Position numbers and translations under genes: made by a program. Under the pieces are notes generated by a model. The model had not been told where the DNA came from, ran no database searches, and worked only from the letters and a program-made list of their open reading frames with translations. Below are positions 37,381-46,084 of a DNA stretch of 64,000 nucleotides, in pieces (positions within the stretch are counted from its first letter, which is position 1; each line of letters starts with the position of its first letter). The stretch spans positions 248,001 through 312,000 of the forward strand of contig JAGNKX010000001.1 of NCBI GenBank assembly GCA_017999915.1. Reading direction: 5' to 3'. The DNA comes from Spirochaetota bacterium (GTDB lineage Bacteria; Spirochaetota; UBA4802; UBA5550).

Positions 37381-38394
37381 ATGACAGATAAAGGCACATC
37401 CCGCGAAGAGAAATTCAGGTATTTCGGCCATATCGGCCGTATAGCGGTCATATTTTTCATCGGCTTTTCGATCTTTCTGGTCGTTTCAACGATCATGCTG
37501 ATATTCCTGACCAAACCCGAGCGGGAGGTCATCGTCCCCGACGTTGAAGGCAAACAGTTCACCGAGGTCTACAACAGCCTCATCCGGAAAGGGATCAAGC
37601 CGGAAATCAAATTCAAGGACATCGCCGATATCGACGACGGCACGGTCCTCTCCCAGTACCCGAAAAAAGGAAAGGTCGTTCCGGAGAACAGCAGGATCAA
37701 GCTGCTGGTGAGCAGGTCGGAATACTACATCGAGGTGCCGGCCCTTGCCGGCAAGGAGCTTCCTCTGGCCCTGAGCACGCTGAGGAACATACATCGCCAC
37801 GACAAGACCCTGTCCCTCGGCACCGGCGTCATATCCTACATTCCGTCGAATACCACTGCGGACAACATCGTGATAGACCAGAGCCCCCGGCCCGGCGAAA
37901 AGGTCACGCCGGACCGGAAGATAAACCTCCTTGTATCGACAGGGAAAATCGCCCCTGACGCGACCATGCCAGGCGTCGTCGGCCAATCCATCGAGCTCTG
38001 CTACGATCTCCTTCGCGCCAAGGGGCTCACGGTCACCGAAGAGATCGTGGCGACGGACGACATGGCTAAAAGCGGCCTGGTCGTTTCGCAGACCCCGGCG
38101 ATGGGAGCCGCTATTCAAAAGGGCGACAACTGCACGGTCCAGGTCAGCCACTGCAAGCTCGAGAAGCACCCCTATGCCGCCTACGAAAAGATAGAATACC
38201 AGATACCCAATGACGAAAAGCAGGGTGTCTATGAAGCATATATCGAGGACGGACATTCAAAAAGGATCCGCTTCTCGAAGAAAGCGGGCCCGGGCCAGAA
38301 GATATCCTTTGTATTCAGGCGCGAGGGGAACGCGATCATAACGTTCCGCTGCGATAAAAAACAGATAGATGATATGGCCATCAATGTCGATTGA
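37381..38394 (+). CDS. Membrane-anchored PASTA-domain protein
   Basis: 337 residues. A single membrane helix (about 21-44) is followed by three PASTA repeats (about 48-112, 115-185, 188-252; VPDVEGKQF, VPALAGKEL, MPGVVGQSI), then a unique C-terminal 80-residue segment. No kinase domain is attached. PASTA domains bind peptidoglycan fragments, so it probably monitors or contacts the wall. The gene overlaps the start of rpe, an arrangement I associate with Leptospira-like spirochaetes. Confidence 0.88.
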   Translation: MTDKGTSREEKFRYFGHIGRIAVIFFIGFSIFLVVSTIMLIFLTKPEREVIVPDVEGKQFTEVYNSLIRKGIKPEIKFKDIADIDDGTVLSQYPKKGKVVPENSRIKLLVSRSEYYIEVPALAGKELPLALSTLRNIHRHDKTLSLGTGVISYIPSNTTADNIVIDQSPRPGEKVTPDRKINLLVSTGKIAPDATMPGVVGQSIELCYDLLRAKGLTVTEEIVATDDMAKSGLVVSQTPAMGAAIQKGDNCTVQVSHCKLEKHPYAAYEKIEYQIPNDEKQGVYEAYIEDGHSKRIRFSKKAGPGQKISFVFRREGNAIITFRCDKKQIDDMAINVD

Positions 38395-39067
38395 CGGAAA
38401 AAAAATACTCATTTCCCCCTCCATCATAGCGTCCGACCTGACGACCATGGGCATGCGGGTGAAGACCTTCGACAGCGGTCTCGTGGACCTGCTCCACCTC
38501 GACGTGATGGACGGTAACTTTGTCCCCAACCTGACCTTCGGCCCGGGCTACATCAGGGATCTGAAAAAGCAGAGCTCCATCCCCCTGGACGTGCACCTGA
38601 TGATAGAGCGGCCGGAGCGCTCCATCCAGGAGTATATCGACATTGCTCCCTGGGCCATAACCATCCACTACGAGAGCACGCGCTTCCCTGCAAGGGTCCT
38701 CCAGCAGTTACGGAAGGCAGGCATTATAGCGGGTATCGCCGTCAATCCCGCAACGCCGGTGGAATCGATCTTCGACCTGGTCTCCTATGCGGACATGGTC
38801 CTCATCATGTCGGTGGATCCCGGCTTCTACGGCCAGGCCTTCATGGAGCCCGCCATCGGCAGGATACAAAAGCTCTCGAAATTTCTCGCCTCGCTACCTG
38901 AACGGAAGATGATGATCCAGGTGGACGGCGGCATCGGCCCGGATAACATCGCCCGTGTCGTTTCAGCCGGCGCCACGGTCATCGTCGCCGGCAACTCCGC
39001 CTTCAAGGGAGGAGATGTCAATAATAACGTCAGGGAGCTGATCGAACGCGCACATACAGGCTTGTAA
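38384..39067 (+). CDS. rpe: Ribulose-phosphate 3-epimerase
   Basis: 227 residues from ATG 38384; ATG 38369 is possible but gives an atypical extension. It interconverts ribulose 5-phosphate and xylulose 5-phosphate in the pentose phosphate pathway. Motifs: LISPSIIASDL, LHLDVMDGNFVPNLTFGP (metal-binding His and Asp), LDVHLMIERPE, VLIMSVDPGFYGQAF and VDGGIGPDNI. It overlaps the PASTA gene by 11 bp. Confidence 0.95.
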   Translation: MSIDGKKILISPSIIASDLTTMGMRVKTFDSGLVDLLHLDVMDGNFVPNLTFGPGYIRDLKKQSSIPLDVHLMIERPERSIQEYIDIAPWAITIHYESTRFPARVLQQLRKAGIIAGIAVNPATPVESIFDLVSYADMVLIMSVDPGFYGQAFMEPAIGRIQKLSKFLASLPERKMMIQVDGGIGPDNIARVVSAGATVIVAGNSAFKGGDVNNNVRELIERAHTGL

Positions 39068-39302
39068 ATAGACAATAGCATTCATTGTACGATCCGCCCT
39101 GTCCTCATCCCTGTCTATAATGTCCCTGTTACGCGGATAGAATTAATTTCAGATAACACCGATGCATCGCTTTGAACGGATCCGATGAGAGAGCACCTTC
39201 CTGGTCAGTATAGAGCATGATTCATCGTAGCCCCGACTGGGCCCGTAGACAGGGTATGGGTGGAAATAAACTGATTAATTTCCCCTTTTTGGCTATTTTC
39301 TA
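39068..39302 (+). other. Non-coding leader region before rpsP with long-range inverted repeat
   Basis: No gene is seen. CCCTGTCTA (39109-39117) and TAGACAGGG (39246-39254) are perfect complements 128 bp apart, which could close a folded RNA or be chance. It precedes the ribosomal-protein operon. Confidence 0.3.
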
Positions 39303-39332
39303 TTGACAAAAAAAGAGGGGTAAAAATAAATA
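39303..39332 (+). promoter_or_regulatory. Candidate promoter of the rpsP-trmD-rplS operon
   Basis: A perfect TTGACA (39303-39308) with an 18-bp spacer and a weaker TAAATA (39327-39332), in an AT-rich stretch 29 bp before the rpsP start. Confidence 0.5.
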
Positions 39333-39360
39333 AATTCCTAATCATTACAGGAGGACTGTT

Positions 39361-39624
39361 GTGACTGTCAAGATACGCTTACAGAGAGTGGGAACGAAAA
39401 AGAAGCCATTTTATCGCATCATAGCCGTTGACGGCAGGGAAAAAAGGGACGGCAAGTGCATCGATCAGCTGGGACGCTATCAGCCGATCGTAGAGGGCGA
39501 GCAATTCACCATCGACGAGACGAAGTTATTCCACTGGCTTGGAAAAGGCGCGGAACCGACTCATACCATCATGCAACTTTTAAAAAAGAAGGGGTTGTGG
39601 CAAAAGTTTAAAAGCGCCAAATAA
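39361..39624 (+). CDS. rpsP: Ribosomal protein S16
   Basis: 87 residues. GTG 39361 has AGGAGG (39349-39354) seven bases upstream. Standard S16 sequence from the start: [19 protein letters not shown], then [13 protein letters not shown]. Component of the 30S subunit and first gene of the rpsP-khpA-rimM-trmD-rplS operon. Confidence 0.97.
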   Translation: MTVKIRLQRVGTKKKPFYRIIAVDGREKRDGKCIDQLGRYQPIVEGEQFTIDETKLFHWLGKGAEPTHTIMQLLKKKGLWQKFKSAK

Positions 39625-39641
39625 TTCAACAGGAGGCGGAA

Positions 39642-39878
39642 ATGAACTACAAAGAACTCGTTGATTACATGGTGAAGTCCCTTGTTGATCATCCCGACCA
39701 GGTGGAAATACGAGAGGTTGAAGGAGAAAAGTCGACAATCCTCGAGCTGCGGGTAACGAAAGAAGATATAGGAAAGGTGATCGGAAAACACGGCAGAATA
39801 GCACGGGCGATACGGACCATCATTAACGCTTCCGCGACAAAATCTGGAAAACGGGTGGTGCTGGAAATACTCGATTAA
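39642..39878 (+). CDS. khpA: KH-domain RNA-binding protein KhpA
   Basis: 78 residues, AGGAGG before ATG 39642. One KH domain with the GXXG loop as [13 protein letters not shown] near residues 47-59. KhpA binds RNA and is regularly encoded between rpsP and rimM. Its stop shares a base with the rimM start (TAATG). Confidence 0.95.
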   Translation: MNYKELVDYMVKSLVDHPDQVEIREVEGEKSTILELRVTKEDIGKVIGKHGRIARAIRTIINASATKSGKRVVLEILD

Positions 39879-40405
39879 TGACAGATGATTATATCCGCAT
39901 AGCTGTTGTCACCGGGGCCCACGGCCTGAACGGCCGCCTGAAGGTCCTGGTGATCTCTGATATCAGGGAACGTTTTAACGCAGGCAGATCCGTATTCATA
40001 AAGACCAAGACCGATATCCGGGAATTCAAGATACTGAATTTTATCGAGCAGAAGGGGAAAACCGGACTCCTGGAGCTCGAGGGCATACATGACCGGGACG
40101 CCGTCCAATCGCTGAAAGGCTCGGAAATCTGCATCGATAAGGCCGAAGCCGAACGAACGCGAAGCGACCTGGAAGAGGACAGTTTTTATTATTACGATGT
40201 TATCGGATGTTCCGTGTATTACAACGATGCTCCTTTCGGCACCGTGACGGACATCCTTGAAGCCGGGTCAGGAGAAATACTGATCATTTCGAACGAGGCG
40301 GGAAGGCAGTTCATGGTCCCCTTCGTGGAATCGATGGTGGACACGACGAACATACGGGACGGAAGACTGGATATTCATCCTGTTGAGGGACTCTTTGAAG
40401 TTTAA
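39878..40405 (+). CDS. rimM: 16S rRNA processing protein RimM
   Basis: 175 residues. IAVVTGAHGLNGRLKVLV is the conserved N-terminus, and the C-terminal PRC-barrel has FYYYDVIGCSVY...GTVTDILEAGSGEILII and MVPFVESMVDT. It helps 30S maturation, binding S19. It begins on the khpA stop codon and overlaps the trmD start region. Confidence 0.95.
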   Translation: MTDDYIRIAVVTGAHGLNGRLKVLVISDIRERFNAGRSVFIKTKTDIREFKILNFIEQKGKTGLLELEGIHDRDAVQSLKGSEICIDKAEAERTRSDLEEDSFYYYDVIGCSVYYNDAPFGTVTDILEAGSGEILIISNEAGRQFMVPFVESMVDTTNIRDGRLDIHPVEGLFEV

Positions 40406-41093
40406 GATTGTAACCCTGTTCCCCGATTTTTTCTCTTCCCCGCTCCGAACGGGGCTCCTCGGGAAGGCGGTCGCATCGGGGACCATCGGCGTTACGATAA
40501 CCGATATACGCGATTTTTCGACGGACCGGTACCGCAGCTGCGACGATTATCCCTACGGCGGCGGGTCCGGAATGGTGCTCATGCCGGGCCCCCTGGACGG
40601 GGCTATTGAAAGCGTGAAGGAATCGGGCACCAAGGTGGTGCTCACCTCCGCGTCAGGGACGCTTCTCACCCAGGACCTGGTCAAGGAGCTTCACGGGCAC
40701 CGCGATCTCTGCCTCGTATGCGGCCACTACGAGGGCGTGGACCAGCGGGTGATCGACCGGCACGTTGATTACGAGATCTCCATCGGCGATTACGTACTCT
40801 CCGGCGGAGAGTACGCGGCCCTGGCGATCATCGACGCGGTGTCCCGGTACGTGCCGGGTTTCATGTCCAACAGCGGATCCCTGACGGAGGAAAGCTTCGA
40901 GCTGGACCTGCTGGAATATCCTCATTACACGCGGCCCGAGGATTTTTCAGGCATGAAGGTGCCGGCGGTGCTGACGGGCGGCAATCACGCGCTGATACGG
41001 GAATGGCGGCGCGGTGAAAGCATCGAGAAGACTAAACGGGTTCGTCCGGATCTATACAGGAAACATCTTATCAGAAAAATATCAGGAGAATGA
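40395..41093 (+). CDS. trmD: tRNA (guanine-N1)-methyltransferase
   Basis: 232 residues. TTG 40395 is chosen because it precedes the family start KFKIVTLFPDFF and has GAGGGA five bases upstream; an in-frame TTG at 40383 is less likely. It methylates G37 of tRNAs using SAM, with a trefoil knot visible in DLCLVCGHYEGVDQRV and ISIGDYVLSGGE. It overlaps rimM by 11 bp. Confidence 0.96.
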   Translation: MKFKIVTLFPDFFSSPLRTGLLGKAVASGTIGVTITDIRDFSTDRYRSCDDYPYGGGSGMVLMPGPLDGAIESVKESGTKVVLTSASGTLLTQDLVKELHGHRDLCLVCGHYEGVDQRVIDRHVDYEISIGDYVLSGGEYAALAIIDAVSRYVPGFMSNSGSLTEESFELDLLEYPHYTRPEDFSGMKVPAVLTGGNHALIREWRRGESIEKTKRVRPDLYRKHLIRKISGE

Positions 41094-41096
41094 GCG

Positions 41097-41540
41097 ATGG
41101 ATATCATGCAGGAAATTGAAAAGAAAATAAAGCCGGTTGAAAGGACCATAAACTTCGAAATCGGCGACACGGTTCGCGTCCACTACCGCATCGTTGAGGG
41201 AAACCGCGAGCGGATCCAGGTCTACGAGGGGATCGTGATCGCCATTGACAACAAGGGCATGAGCAAGACCTTCACGGTCCGGAAGCTTTCCTTTGACGTG
41301 GGCGTCGAGCGTATTTTCCCGGTCTATTCAACGCGGATCGCCAAGATCGATGTGATCCGGAAGGGAAAAACCCGCCGCGCCAAGCTCTACTATTTACGGG
41401 AACGGACAGGTAAATCCGCCAAGCTGCGCGAGAAGACGGCAAAGGGCGGCAAGAAGCACTCGGCAGCGGCCACTGACGTTCCGGGAACACACGCCGCTCC
41501 GGAGGCAACGGCCGAAGGAACGACCCCGCAGGAATCATAA
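41097..41540 (+). CDS. rplS: Ribosomal protein L19 with a C-terminal extension
   Basis: 147 residues; ATG 41097 follows AGGAGA by seven bases. The L19 core ([54 protein letters not shown]) covers about 115 residues, the usual full length. The remaining tail of about 30 residues is rich in Ala, Thr, Gly and Pro and looks disordered. Last ribosomal gene of the operon. Confidence 0.95.
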   Translation: MDIMQEIEKKIKPVERTINFEIGDTVRVHYRIVEGNRERIQVYEGIVIAIDNKGMSKTFTVRKLSFDVGVERIFPVYSTRIAKIDVIRKGKTRRAKLYYLRERTGKSAKLREKTAKGGKKHSAAATDVPGTHAAPEATAEGTTPQES

Positions 41541-41561
41541 TATCCCGGACGAGGGAACACG

Positions 41562-42275
41562 GTGGAATCCCTCCACAAAACGTACGGCAAGACTGCAAAA
41601 AAAAAGGCGGGCGATGAGTCCGCCTTTTCACATGGACCCACCTTCGCCATTGAAAAAATTCTCCTTGAAGACGGTTTATCCCTCATCGCGGGCGTCGATG
41701 AAGTGGGTAGAGGCGCCCTGGCCGGGCCCCTCTGCGTCGGCATGGTCATCTACGACGCAGCCCTCATCCTTTCCGAAGACGGCCCCATCCACGGCATCAA
41801 TGACTCGAAAAAACTGAGCCCGCGGCAGCGCAGGACCGGCCTTGACCTCATAGGCGCCCGGGCACTCCATACGTCATCCATCCTGGTATCGCACCGCACC
41901 GTAGACCGGCTTAATATAAATGGCGCCACTGAATTTGCACTAAACAGGCTTTTAGCGAGTATATCTATCAGGCCTGACATAATTCTCCTGGATGGAAATT
42001 TTTCTTTTCATTCCGCGGTTCCCATTCGTTCTATACTTAAAGGCGACGCGAAATCGATATCCATCGCGTCTGCCTCCATTGTGGCGAAAGTACGGCGCGA
42101 CACGGTCATGGAACGGTTCGATGACATATATCCGGGCTATTCGTTCCGGAGAAACAAGGGCTACGGCACGGTGCAGCATATGGAAGCTCTCTCCGGCCTG
42201 GGCCTCTCTCCGATCCACCGGAGAAGCTACGAGCCGGCCCGTACCATGGCGGCATCCATCGGGATTCCCGGATGA
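41562..42275 (+). CDS. rnhB: Ribonuclease HII
   Basis: 237 residues. It starts at GTG 41562 with GAGGG six bases upstream; there is no other usable start before the conserved core, so a 40-residue lysine-rich leader is encoded. IAGVDEVGRGALAGPL holds the catalytic Asp and Glu, DSKKLSPRQR and LLDGNF add the other acidic residues, and the C-terminal NKGYGTVQHMEAL is typical. It removes ribonucleotides from DNA. A terminator-like hairpin lies within its first codons. Confidence 0.94.
   Translation: MESLHKTYGKTAKKKAGDESAFSHGPTFAIEKILLEDGLSLIAGVDEVGRGALAGPLCVGMVIYDAALILSEDGPIHGINDSKKLSPRQRRTGLDLIGARALHTSSILVSHRTVDRLNINGATEFALNRLLASISIRPDIILLDGNFSFHSAVPIRSILKGDAKSISIASASIVAKVRRDTVMERFDDIYPGYSFRRNKGYGTVQHMEALSGLGLSPIHRRSYEPARTMAASIGIPG
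41602..41628 (+). other. Terminator-like hairpin inside the start of rnhB
   Basis: AAAAGGCGG (41602-41610) pairs perfectly with CCGCCTTTT (41620-41628) around a nine-base loop, with an A run before and four T after. If rnhB starts at GTG 41562, this is intragenic and could reduce read-through from the ribosomal operon; it may also be simple lysine-codon chance. Confidence 0.4.
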
Positions 42276-43336
42276 GAATTGAATCGACCAGCACCATCAG
42301 GGTCTCCGGAAGAAGCGGGACCGTTGACCACCTTGCCGGTCTCCAGAAAGGAGCGGAGATAACCGCGCGGATCGTTGATCGCAAAAGCGGCCGCGATGCG
42401 ATCCTTGAAATCGGCGGGAAACGGATCCATGCCGAATTTCAGAAGGGGATACCGGCCGGCGCCATGATAACCCTGAAGCTCGATGAGATTAAGGACGGCT
42501 CGCTCTTATTCAAGATGGTCGACCCCGGAGGAAGGGACGCCCTGGCGAGGCGCTTTCTTGAGGCGACAATTGCCGACATGGGCCTGATACAGAAGAACAT
42601 GGGGAGCGCCCTGGCAAAGCACCCGGCGGGGATTTTCGAGTTGAACGCCCTCCTCCTGGGCCTTACGCCCAAGTCGGATAAAAAAGAGGACGGCCTGACC
42701 CGTTTCCTCGGCCGGCTTTTGAAGCTGGGCGTTGACAGAGGGGCGGTCACGGACCTGTCCATCCTCCTTTCAGGCGCCCGTTTTGACTCGAAAGCGCTCC
42801 ACTCTCTTTTTTTGCTGCTCGGTTTTGACGGGGAGCGGATCCGTAAGTGGACCAGGGGAAAACCCGGCAATCATGATTCTATGATCGGCGCCATTATGAA
42901 CGAGATTGACCGCCTGGAAGAGGGCGAAACAAAAGAAACGGTACTGCGACAACTCATCGGTTATGCGACACAGGCCGCTGAAATGCCGGCCGGGTATGTT
43001 ACGGGGGAGCTTCCCTTCCATGATGGTGACGACCTGCGTCCGGTGCGCTTCCTGGGAAAGGGTGACGCCTGGGTCTTCAGTGTCGATTTTTCAGGCCTGG
43101 GCCGCGTCGAGGTTCTCGCGCGGACCATCGGGGACGAATACCCGGTGACCGTATTCTGCGAAACCAGGGAAGCACTGGAGGCCCTGAAGGGATCAGCCGA
43201 GATGCTTGCGAAAAACATGAAAAATATAGGTTCGGGTATTCATGTAAATTTCTACAATACCGATCAGGCCATAAATAAAATAGTTGAAATTTATTCATAT
43301 TACTCTCTTAATAGTGTATTTGATATACGGGTATAG
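42272..43336 (+). CDS. YlqG/FliK-like protein of the rnhB-flhB' cluster
   Basis: 354 residues; the ATG overlaps the rnhB stop (ATGA). The N-terminal 75 residues form a small beta domain (LQKGAEITARIVDRKSGRDAILEIGGKRI), the middle is helical, and the C-terminus has a FliK-like domain (RPVRFLGKGDAWVFSVDFSGLGRVEVLARTIG). Bacillus has the same order rnhB-ylqG-ylqH, where YlqH is the FlhB-like protein. FliK sets flagellar hook length by acting on the FlhB C-terminal domain, so these two small neighbours may be an accessory version. Assignment to FliK is by context and weak similarity. Confidence 0.7.
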   Translation: MRIESTSTIRVSGRSGTVDHLAGLQKGAEITARIVDRKSGRDAILEIGGKRIHAEFQKGIPAGAMITLKLDEIKDGSLLFKMVDPGGRDALARRFLEATIADMGLIQKNMGSALAKHPAGIFELNALLLGLTPKSDKKEDGLTRFLGRLLKLGVDRGAVTDLSILLSGARFDSKALHSLFLLLGFDGERIRKWTRGKPGNHDSMIGAIMNEIDRLEEGETKETVLRQLIGYATQAAEMPAGYVTGELPFHDGDDLRPVRFLGKGDAWVFSVDFSGLGRVEVLARTIGDEYPVTVFCETREALEALKGSAEMLAKNMKNIGSGIHVNFYNTDQAINKIVEIYSYYSLNSVFDIRV

Positions 43337-43337
43337 G

Positions 43338-43619
43338 ATGAAAGACGATAGAGCAGGGGCGGCGCTGGAATATTCCGGTGATGTCCCTAAAATACTCGCC
43401 GTTGCCAGGGGGATACTGGTCGAACGTCTGATACAGATCGCCAGGGAGCACAATATTACCATCTATCGCGATTCGGATCTCGTCCAGGTGCTTGCGCAAC
43501 TACCGGTGGGCAGCGAAATACCGGAAACCTTGTTCAAGGCCGTCTCCGAAGTACTCGCATACTGCTATCGGATCAATTCGGAGTTTAAAGCAAAACTGGA
43601 CGGCATGGGATTAGTATAA
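43338..43619 (+). CDS. FlhB C-terminal-domain-like protein (YlqH type)
   Basis: 93 residues from ATG 43338, one base after the preceding stop. It matches only the cytoplasmic domain of FlhB/YscU: YSGDVPKILAVARG, LVERLIQIAREHNITIYRDSDLVQVL, and PETLFKAVSEVLAYCYRI. There are no membrane helices and no NPTH autocleavage motif. Such stand-alone FlhB-C proteins can replace cleaved FlhB function in some bacteria. It shares its stop with the next start (TAATG). Confidence 0.92.
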   Translation: MKDDRAGAALEYSGDVPKILAVARGILVERLIQIAREHNITIYRDSDLVQVLAQLPVGSEIPETLFKAVSEVLAYCYRINSEFKAKLDGMGLV

Positions 43620-44842
43620 TGGCCAAGATGAGAAAAATATCCGTGGAGGAGCTGAGGCCCGGGATGGTGTACGACAAGCCCATCTACGTGGACAGCAACA
43701 ACATGCTCATCACCGCCAACTCCCCCATCCGTGAAGCAGACATCAAAAAGCTCATGACCTGGGGGATCACCGAAGTCGAGACGTCGGGCATCCTGGTCAA
43801 GCGCATGGAAGTGGGCGAAGAAAAAGCCCCTGCCGCCGACAATGGCGGCGCCGCAGAGGCCGCCCCCGCGAAGCCCTCGGACATCGATAATGAAAAGAAA
43901 ATCGTCAGCGATTACAACGATCTGCTGAAGAAGCGCAAGAGCCTCATCGAAGTGCACAACCGGGCGCGGAACGCCGTTGAAGCCGCCTACAAGGCGGTCC
44001 GCAACAACATTCCATTTGAGACGCGCGACCTCGAAGACACGGTCCAGAGCATCATAAAGCTCCTGAAAGACAACAGCAATATTTTTCTATTCCTGTACGG
44101 CCTCGACGAGGGCAAGGATTATACCCTGACACATTCGGTCAACGTGACCTTTTACTCCCTGATCATCGGCACCGCCCTGAAGTACAACCCTGTCAAGCTG
44201 AACGACCTGGGCCTGGGGACCCTCCTCATCGACGCGGGCATGATCAAGCTCCCGGTGTACATCATCCACAAGCAGTCGAACCTGACGGATCAGGAATTCA
44301 ACCAGATAAAGACGCACCCCCTCCTCGGCTACAAGGCGCTGAAGGACCTCGGCAAGATCAAGGAGACCTCGGCGATCATATCGCTCCAGCACCATGAGCA
44401 GTTCGACGGCAAGGGCTATCCACGGGGTCTCCGGGGCAACGATATAGACGAGTTCGCCCGCATCGCCGCCATCGCCGACAGTTACGAGGCGCAGATATCA
44501 AACCGGAGCTACCGGAAAAAGGTCTATTTCTATCACGCGATGCGTAATCTCCTGTCGAGCGGCGTCAACAAGTTCGACCCGGTCATTCTGCGCATATTTC
44601 TCTCCCGCATGTCCGTCTACCCCATCGGCTCCCTCGTGGAGCTGAACGACGGCGCCATCGGCATCATCATCGGTTCGGTGCCGGAAAAGCCACTCCGCCC
44701 GATCATCAAGGTCATTTTCGACAAGGACCGCCGGCGGATAGAGGACACCACCATCATAAGCCTCCTGACGGAATCCTCGCTCTATATCGTCAGGGCCCTG
44801 GACGAGGCCGAAGTGGGCATCAACATCTTCGACGTGCTGTAG
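43619..44842 (+). CDS. HD-GYP-type signalling protein with altered HD motif
   Basis: 407 residues. The N-terminal domain (MRKISVEELRPGMVYDKPIYVD...) is the DUF3391-like part often found before HD-GYP domains. After an Ala/Pro linker (about 70-90), the HD-GYP domain spans about 150-340: HSVNVTFYSLIIG, then GTLLIDAGMIKLP in place of the usual LHDIGKI, then HHEQFDGKGYP intact. The first histidine of the HD pair is therefore Ile. Normally these enzymes hydrolyse cyclic di-GMP; activity here is uncertain. It overlaps the FlhB-like gene, suggesting a link to motility control. Confidence 0.88.
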   Translation: MAKMRKISVEELRPGMVYDKPIYVDSNNMLITANSPIREADIKKLMTWGITEVETSGILVKRMEVGEEKAPAADNGGAAEAAPAKPSDIDNEKKIVSDYNDLLKKRKSLIEVHNRARNAVEAAYKAVRNNIPFETRDLEDTVQSIIKLLKDNSNIFLFLYGLDEGKDYTLTHSVNVTFYSLIIGTALKYNPVKLNDLGLGTLLIDAGMIKLPVYIIHKQSNLTDQEFNQIKTHPLLGYKALKDLGKIKETSAIISLQHHEQFDGKGYPRGLRGNDIDEFARIAAIADSYEAQISNRSYRKKVYFYHAMRNLLSSGVNKFDPVILRIFLSRMSVYPIGSLVELNDGAIGIIIGSVPEKPLRPIIKVIFDKDRRRIEDTTIISLLTESSLYIVRALDEAEVGINIFDVL

Positions 44843-44848
44843 GCGGCG

Positions 44849-45214
44849 GTGCCGGGGAACCTCCATAACCGTAATCTCGGGACCGACGGCGAAGAGCGCG
44901 CCGCGGCCTTTCTCGAGGAAAACCGGTTCAGCATCATCGCGCGCAATTACCGCTTCGGCAAATACGGGGAGATCGACATCATCGCCCGCAATGGAGACCT
45001 CGTCATCTTCGCTGAAGTTAAAAGCCGGGGCACCGAGCGCTACGGCGGTGCCCTCTATTCCATCAGCTCCAGGAAAAAGAGCTCTCTCAAGACCGCCGCC
45101 CGGGCGTTCATCGCAGCGACGCCTGAAGTCAACCTGCCCGCCATCACCTTTCGCTTTGACCTGATATCGATACGGAATGATTCCATTGAATGGATCGAGG
45201 ACATGTTCCGGTAG
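44849..45214 (+). CDS. yraN: YraN/UPF0102 endonuclease-like protein
   Basis: 121 residues from GTG 44849. The restriction-endonuclease-like core GEIDIIARNGDLVIFAEVKSR gives the Glu/Asp...Glu-X-Lys active-site pattern, and LGTDGEERAAAFLEEN is the family start. YraN is usually near rnhB and is predicted to act on nucleic acid; its role is poorly known. It lies six bases after the HD-GYP gene. Confidence 0.92.
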   Translation: MPGNLHNRNLGTDGEERAAAFLEENRFSIIARNYRFGKYGEIDIIARNGDLVIFAEVKSRGTERYGGALYSISSRKKSSLKTAARAFIAATPEVNLPAITFRFDLISIRNDSIEWIEDMFR

Positions 45215-45235
45215 GGGGCGCGGCCGCCCGGCCAA

Positions 45236-46084
45236 TCATCCCCTGAGGGTACGGTATTCGCGCACCATCTTCCTGTTGATCATGGTCATGACGAAGGGGA
45301 AGAGCCTGTTGATCCACCAGAGCGCTTTCGCGTGAAAGGGGAATATTATCAACGCCCTGTTCCTGGCCACGCCTTTAAGGATGATCTCCGCCGCGCGCTC
45401 CGGCGAGATGAGGCGCCGGGGCATCCGCTTCATGTAGGTGTCATGGTCCGTCCCGATGATCTCGAGTGCGTCATAGAAGGAGGTCCTCACGATCCCCGGG
45501 CATACCAGGGTCATGCGCACACCCAGGTCCGAGGTCTCGTGGCGCAGTGCCTGGGTGAGGCCCACCACGCCGTACTTGGCCGCGGTGTAGGGCGCGTTGA
45601 TCGAAAAGGGGGCGAACCCGGCCATGGACGCGATGTTGACGATATGGCCGCTCCCACGGCGCGCCATGACCGCGTAGGCGGCCATGGTGCCGTAAAGCAC
45701 GCCGAAAAGGTTCACGTCGAAGATCTTCCGCCACTGGGGGATGGTCAGGTCCCGGGCGTCCGCCGAAATGCCGATGCCGGCGTTGTTGAAAAAGAAATCC
45801 AGGGACCCGAATTCGACGGCCGCGTCCTCAACGACCCTGAACACGGCGCTTTCATCCGCCACATCGAGGGCCACGGCGCGGGCATGGAATCCCAGGGACG
45901 AGATCTCCGAGGCAGTGCGCTCCGCCTCCTCGCCGTTTATATCTGCGACCACGACCCTGGCGCCCAGCGCAGCCAGGCCGCGGCAGAGTGCCCTCCCCAT
46001 GCCGGAGGCCCCGCCCGTGACAATGGCGACTTTGCCTGTATATGCCTGTACCATATTATTATCAGAACACCTTTGAATGTTCAT
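45236..46084 (-). CDS. Short-chain dehydrogenase/reductase
   Basis: 282 residues. ATG 46084 overlaps the STAS gene stop (TGATG), which favours coupled translation; ATG 46054, just before the family core, is the alternative. The NAD(P)-binding TGGASGMGRAL, NNAGIG and active-site YTAAKYG with an upstream Ser are intact. The C-terminal segment contains hydrophobic patches (LWWINRLFPFVMTMI) and may contact membrane. Substrate is unknown; classic SDR of the 250-residue type with an extension. Confidence 0.88.
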   Translation of the reverse strand: MNIQRCSDNNMVQAYTGKVAIVTGGASGMGRALCRGLAALGARVVVADINGEEAERTASEISSLGFHARAVALDVADESAVFRVVEDAAVEFGSLDFFFNNAGIGISADARDLTIPQWRKIFDVNLFGVLYGTMAAYAVMARRGSGHIVNIASMAGFAPFSINAPYTAAKYGVVGLTQALRHETSDLGVRMTLVCPGIVRTSFYDALEIIGTDHDTYMKRMPRRLISPERAAEIILKGVARNRALIIFPFHAKALWWINRLFPFVMTMINRKMVREYRTLRG

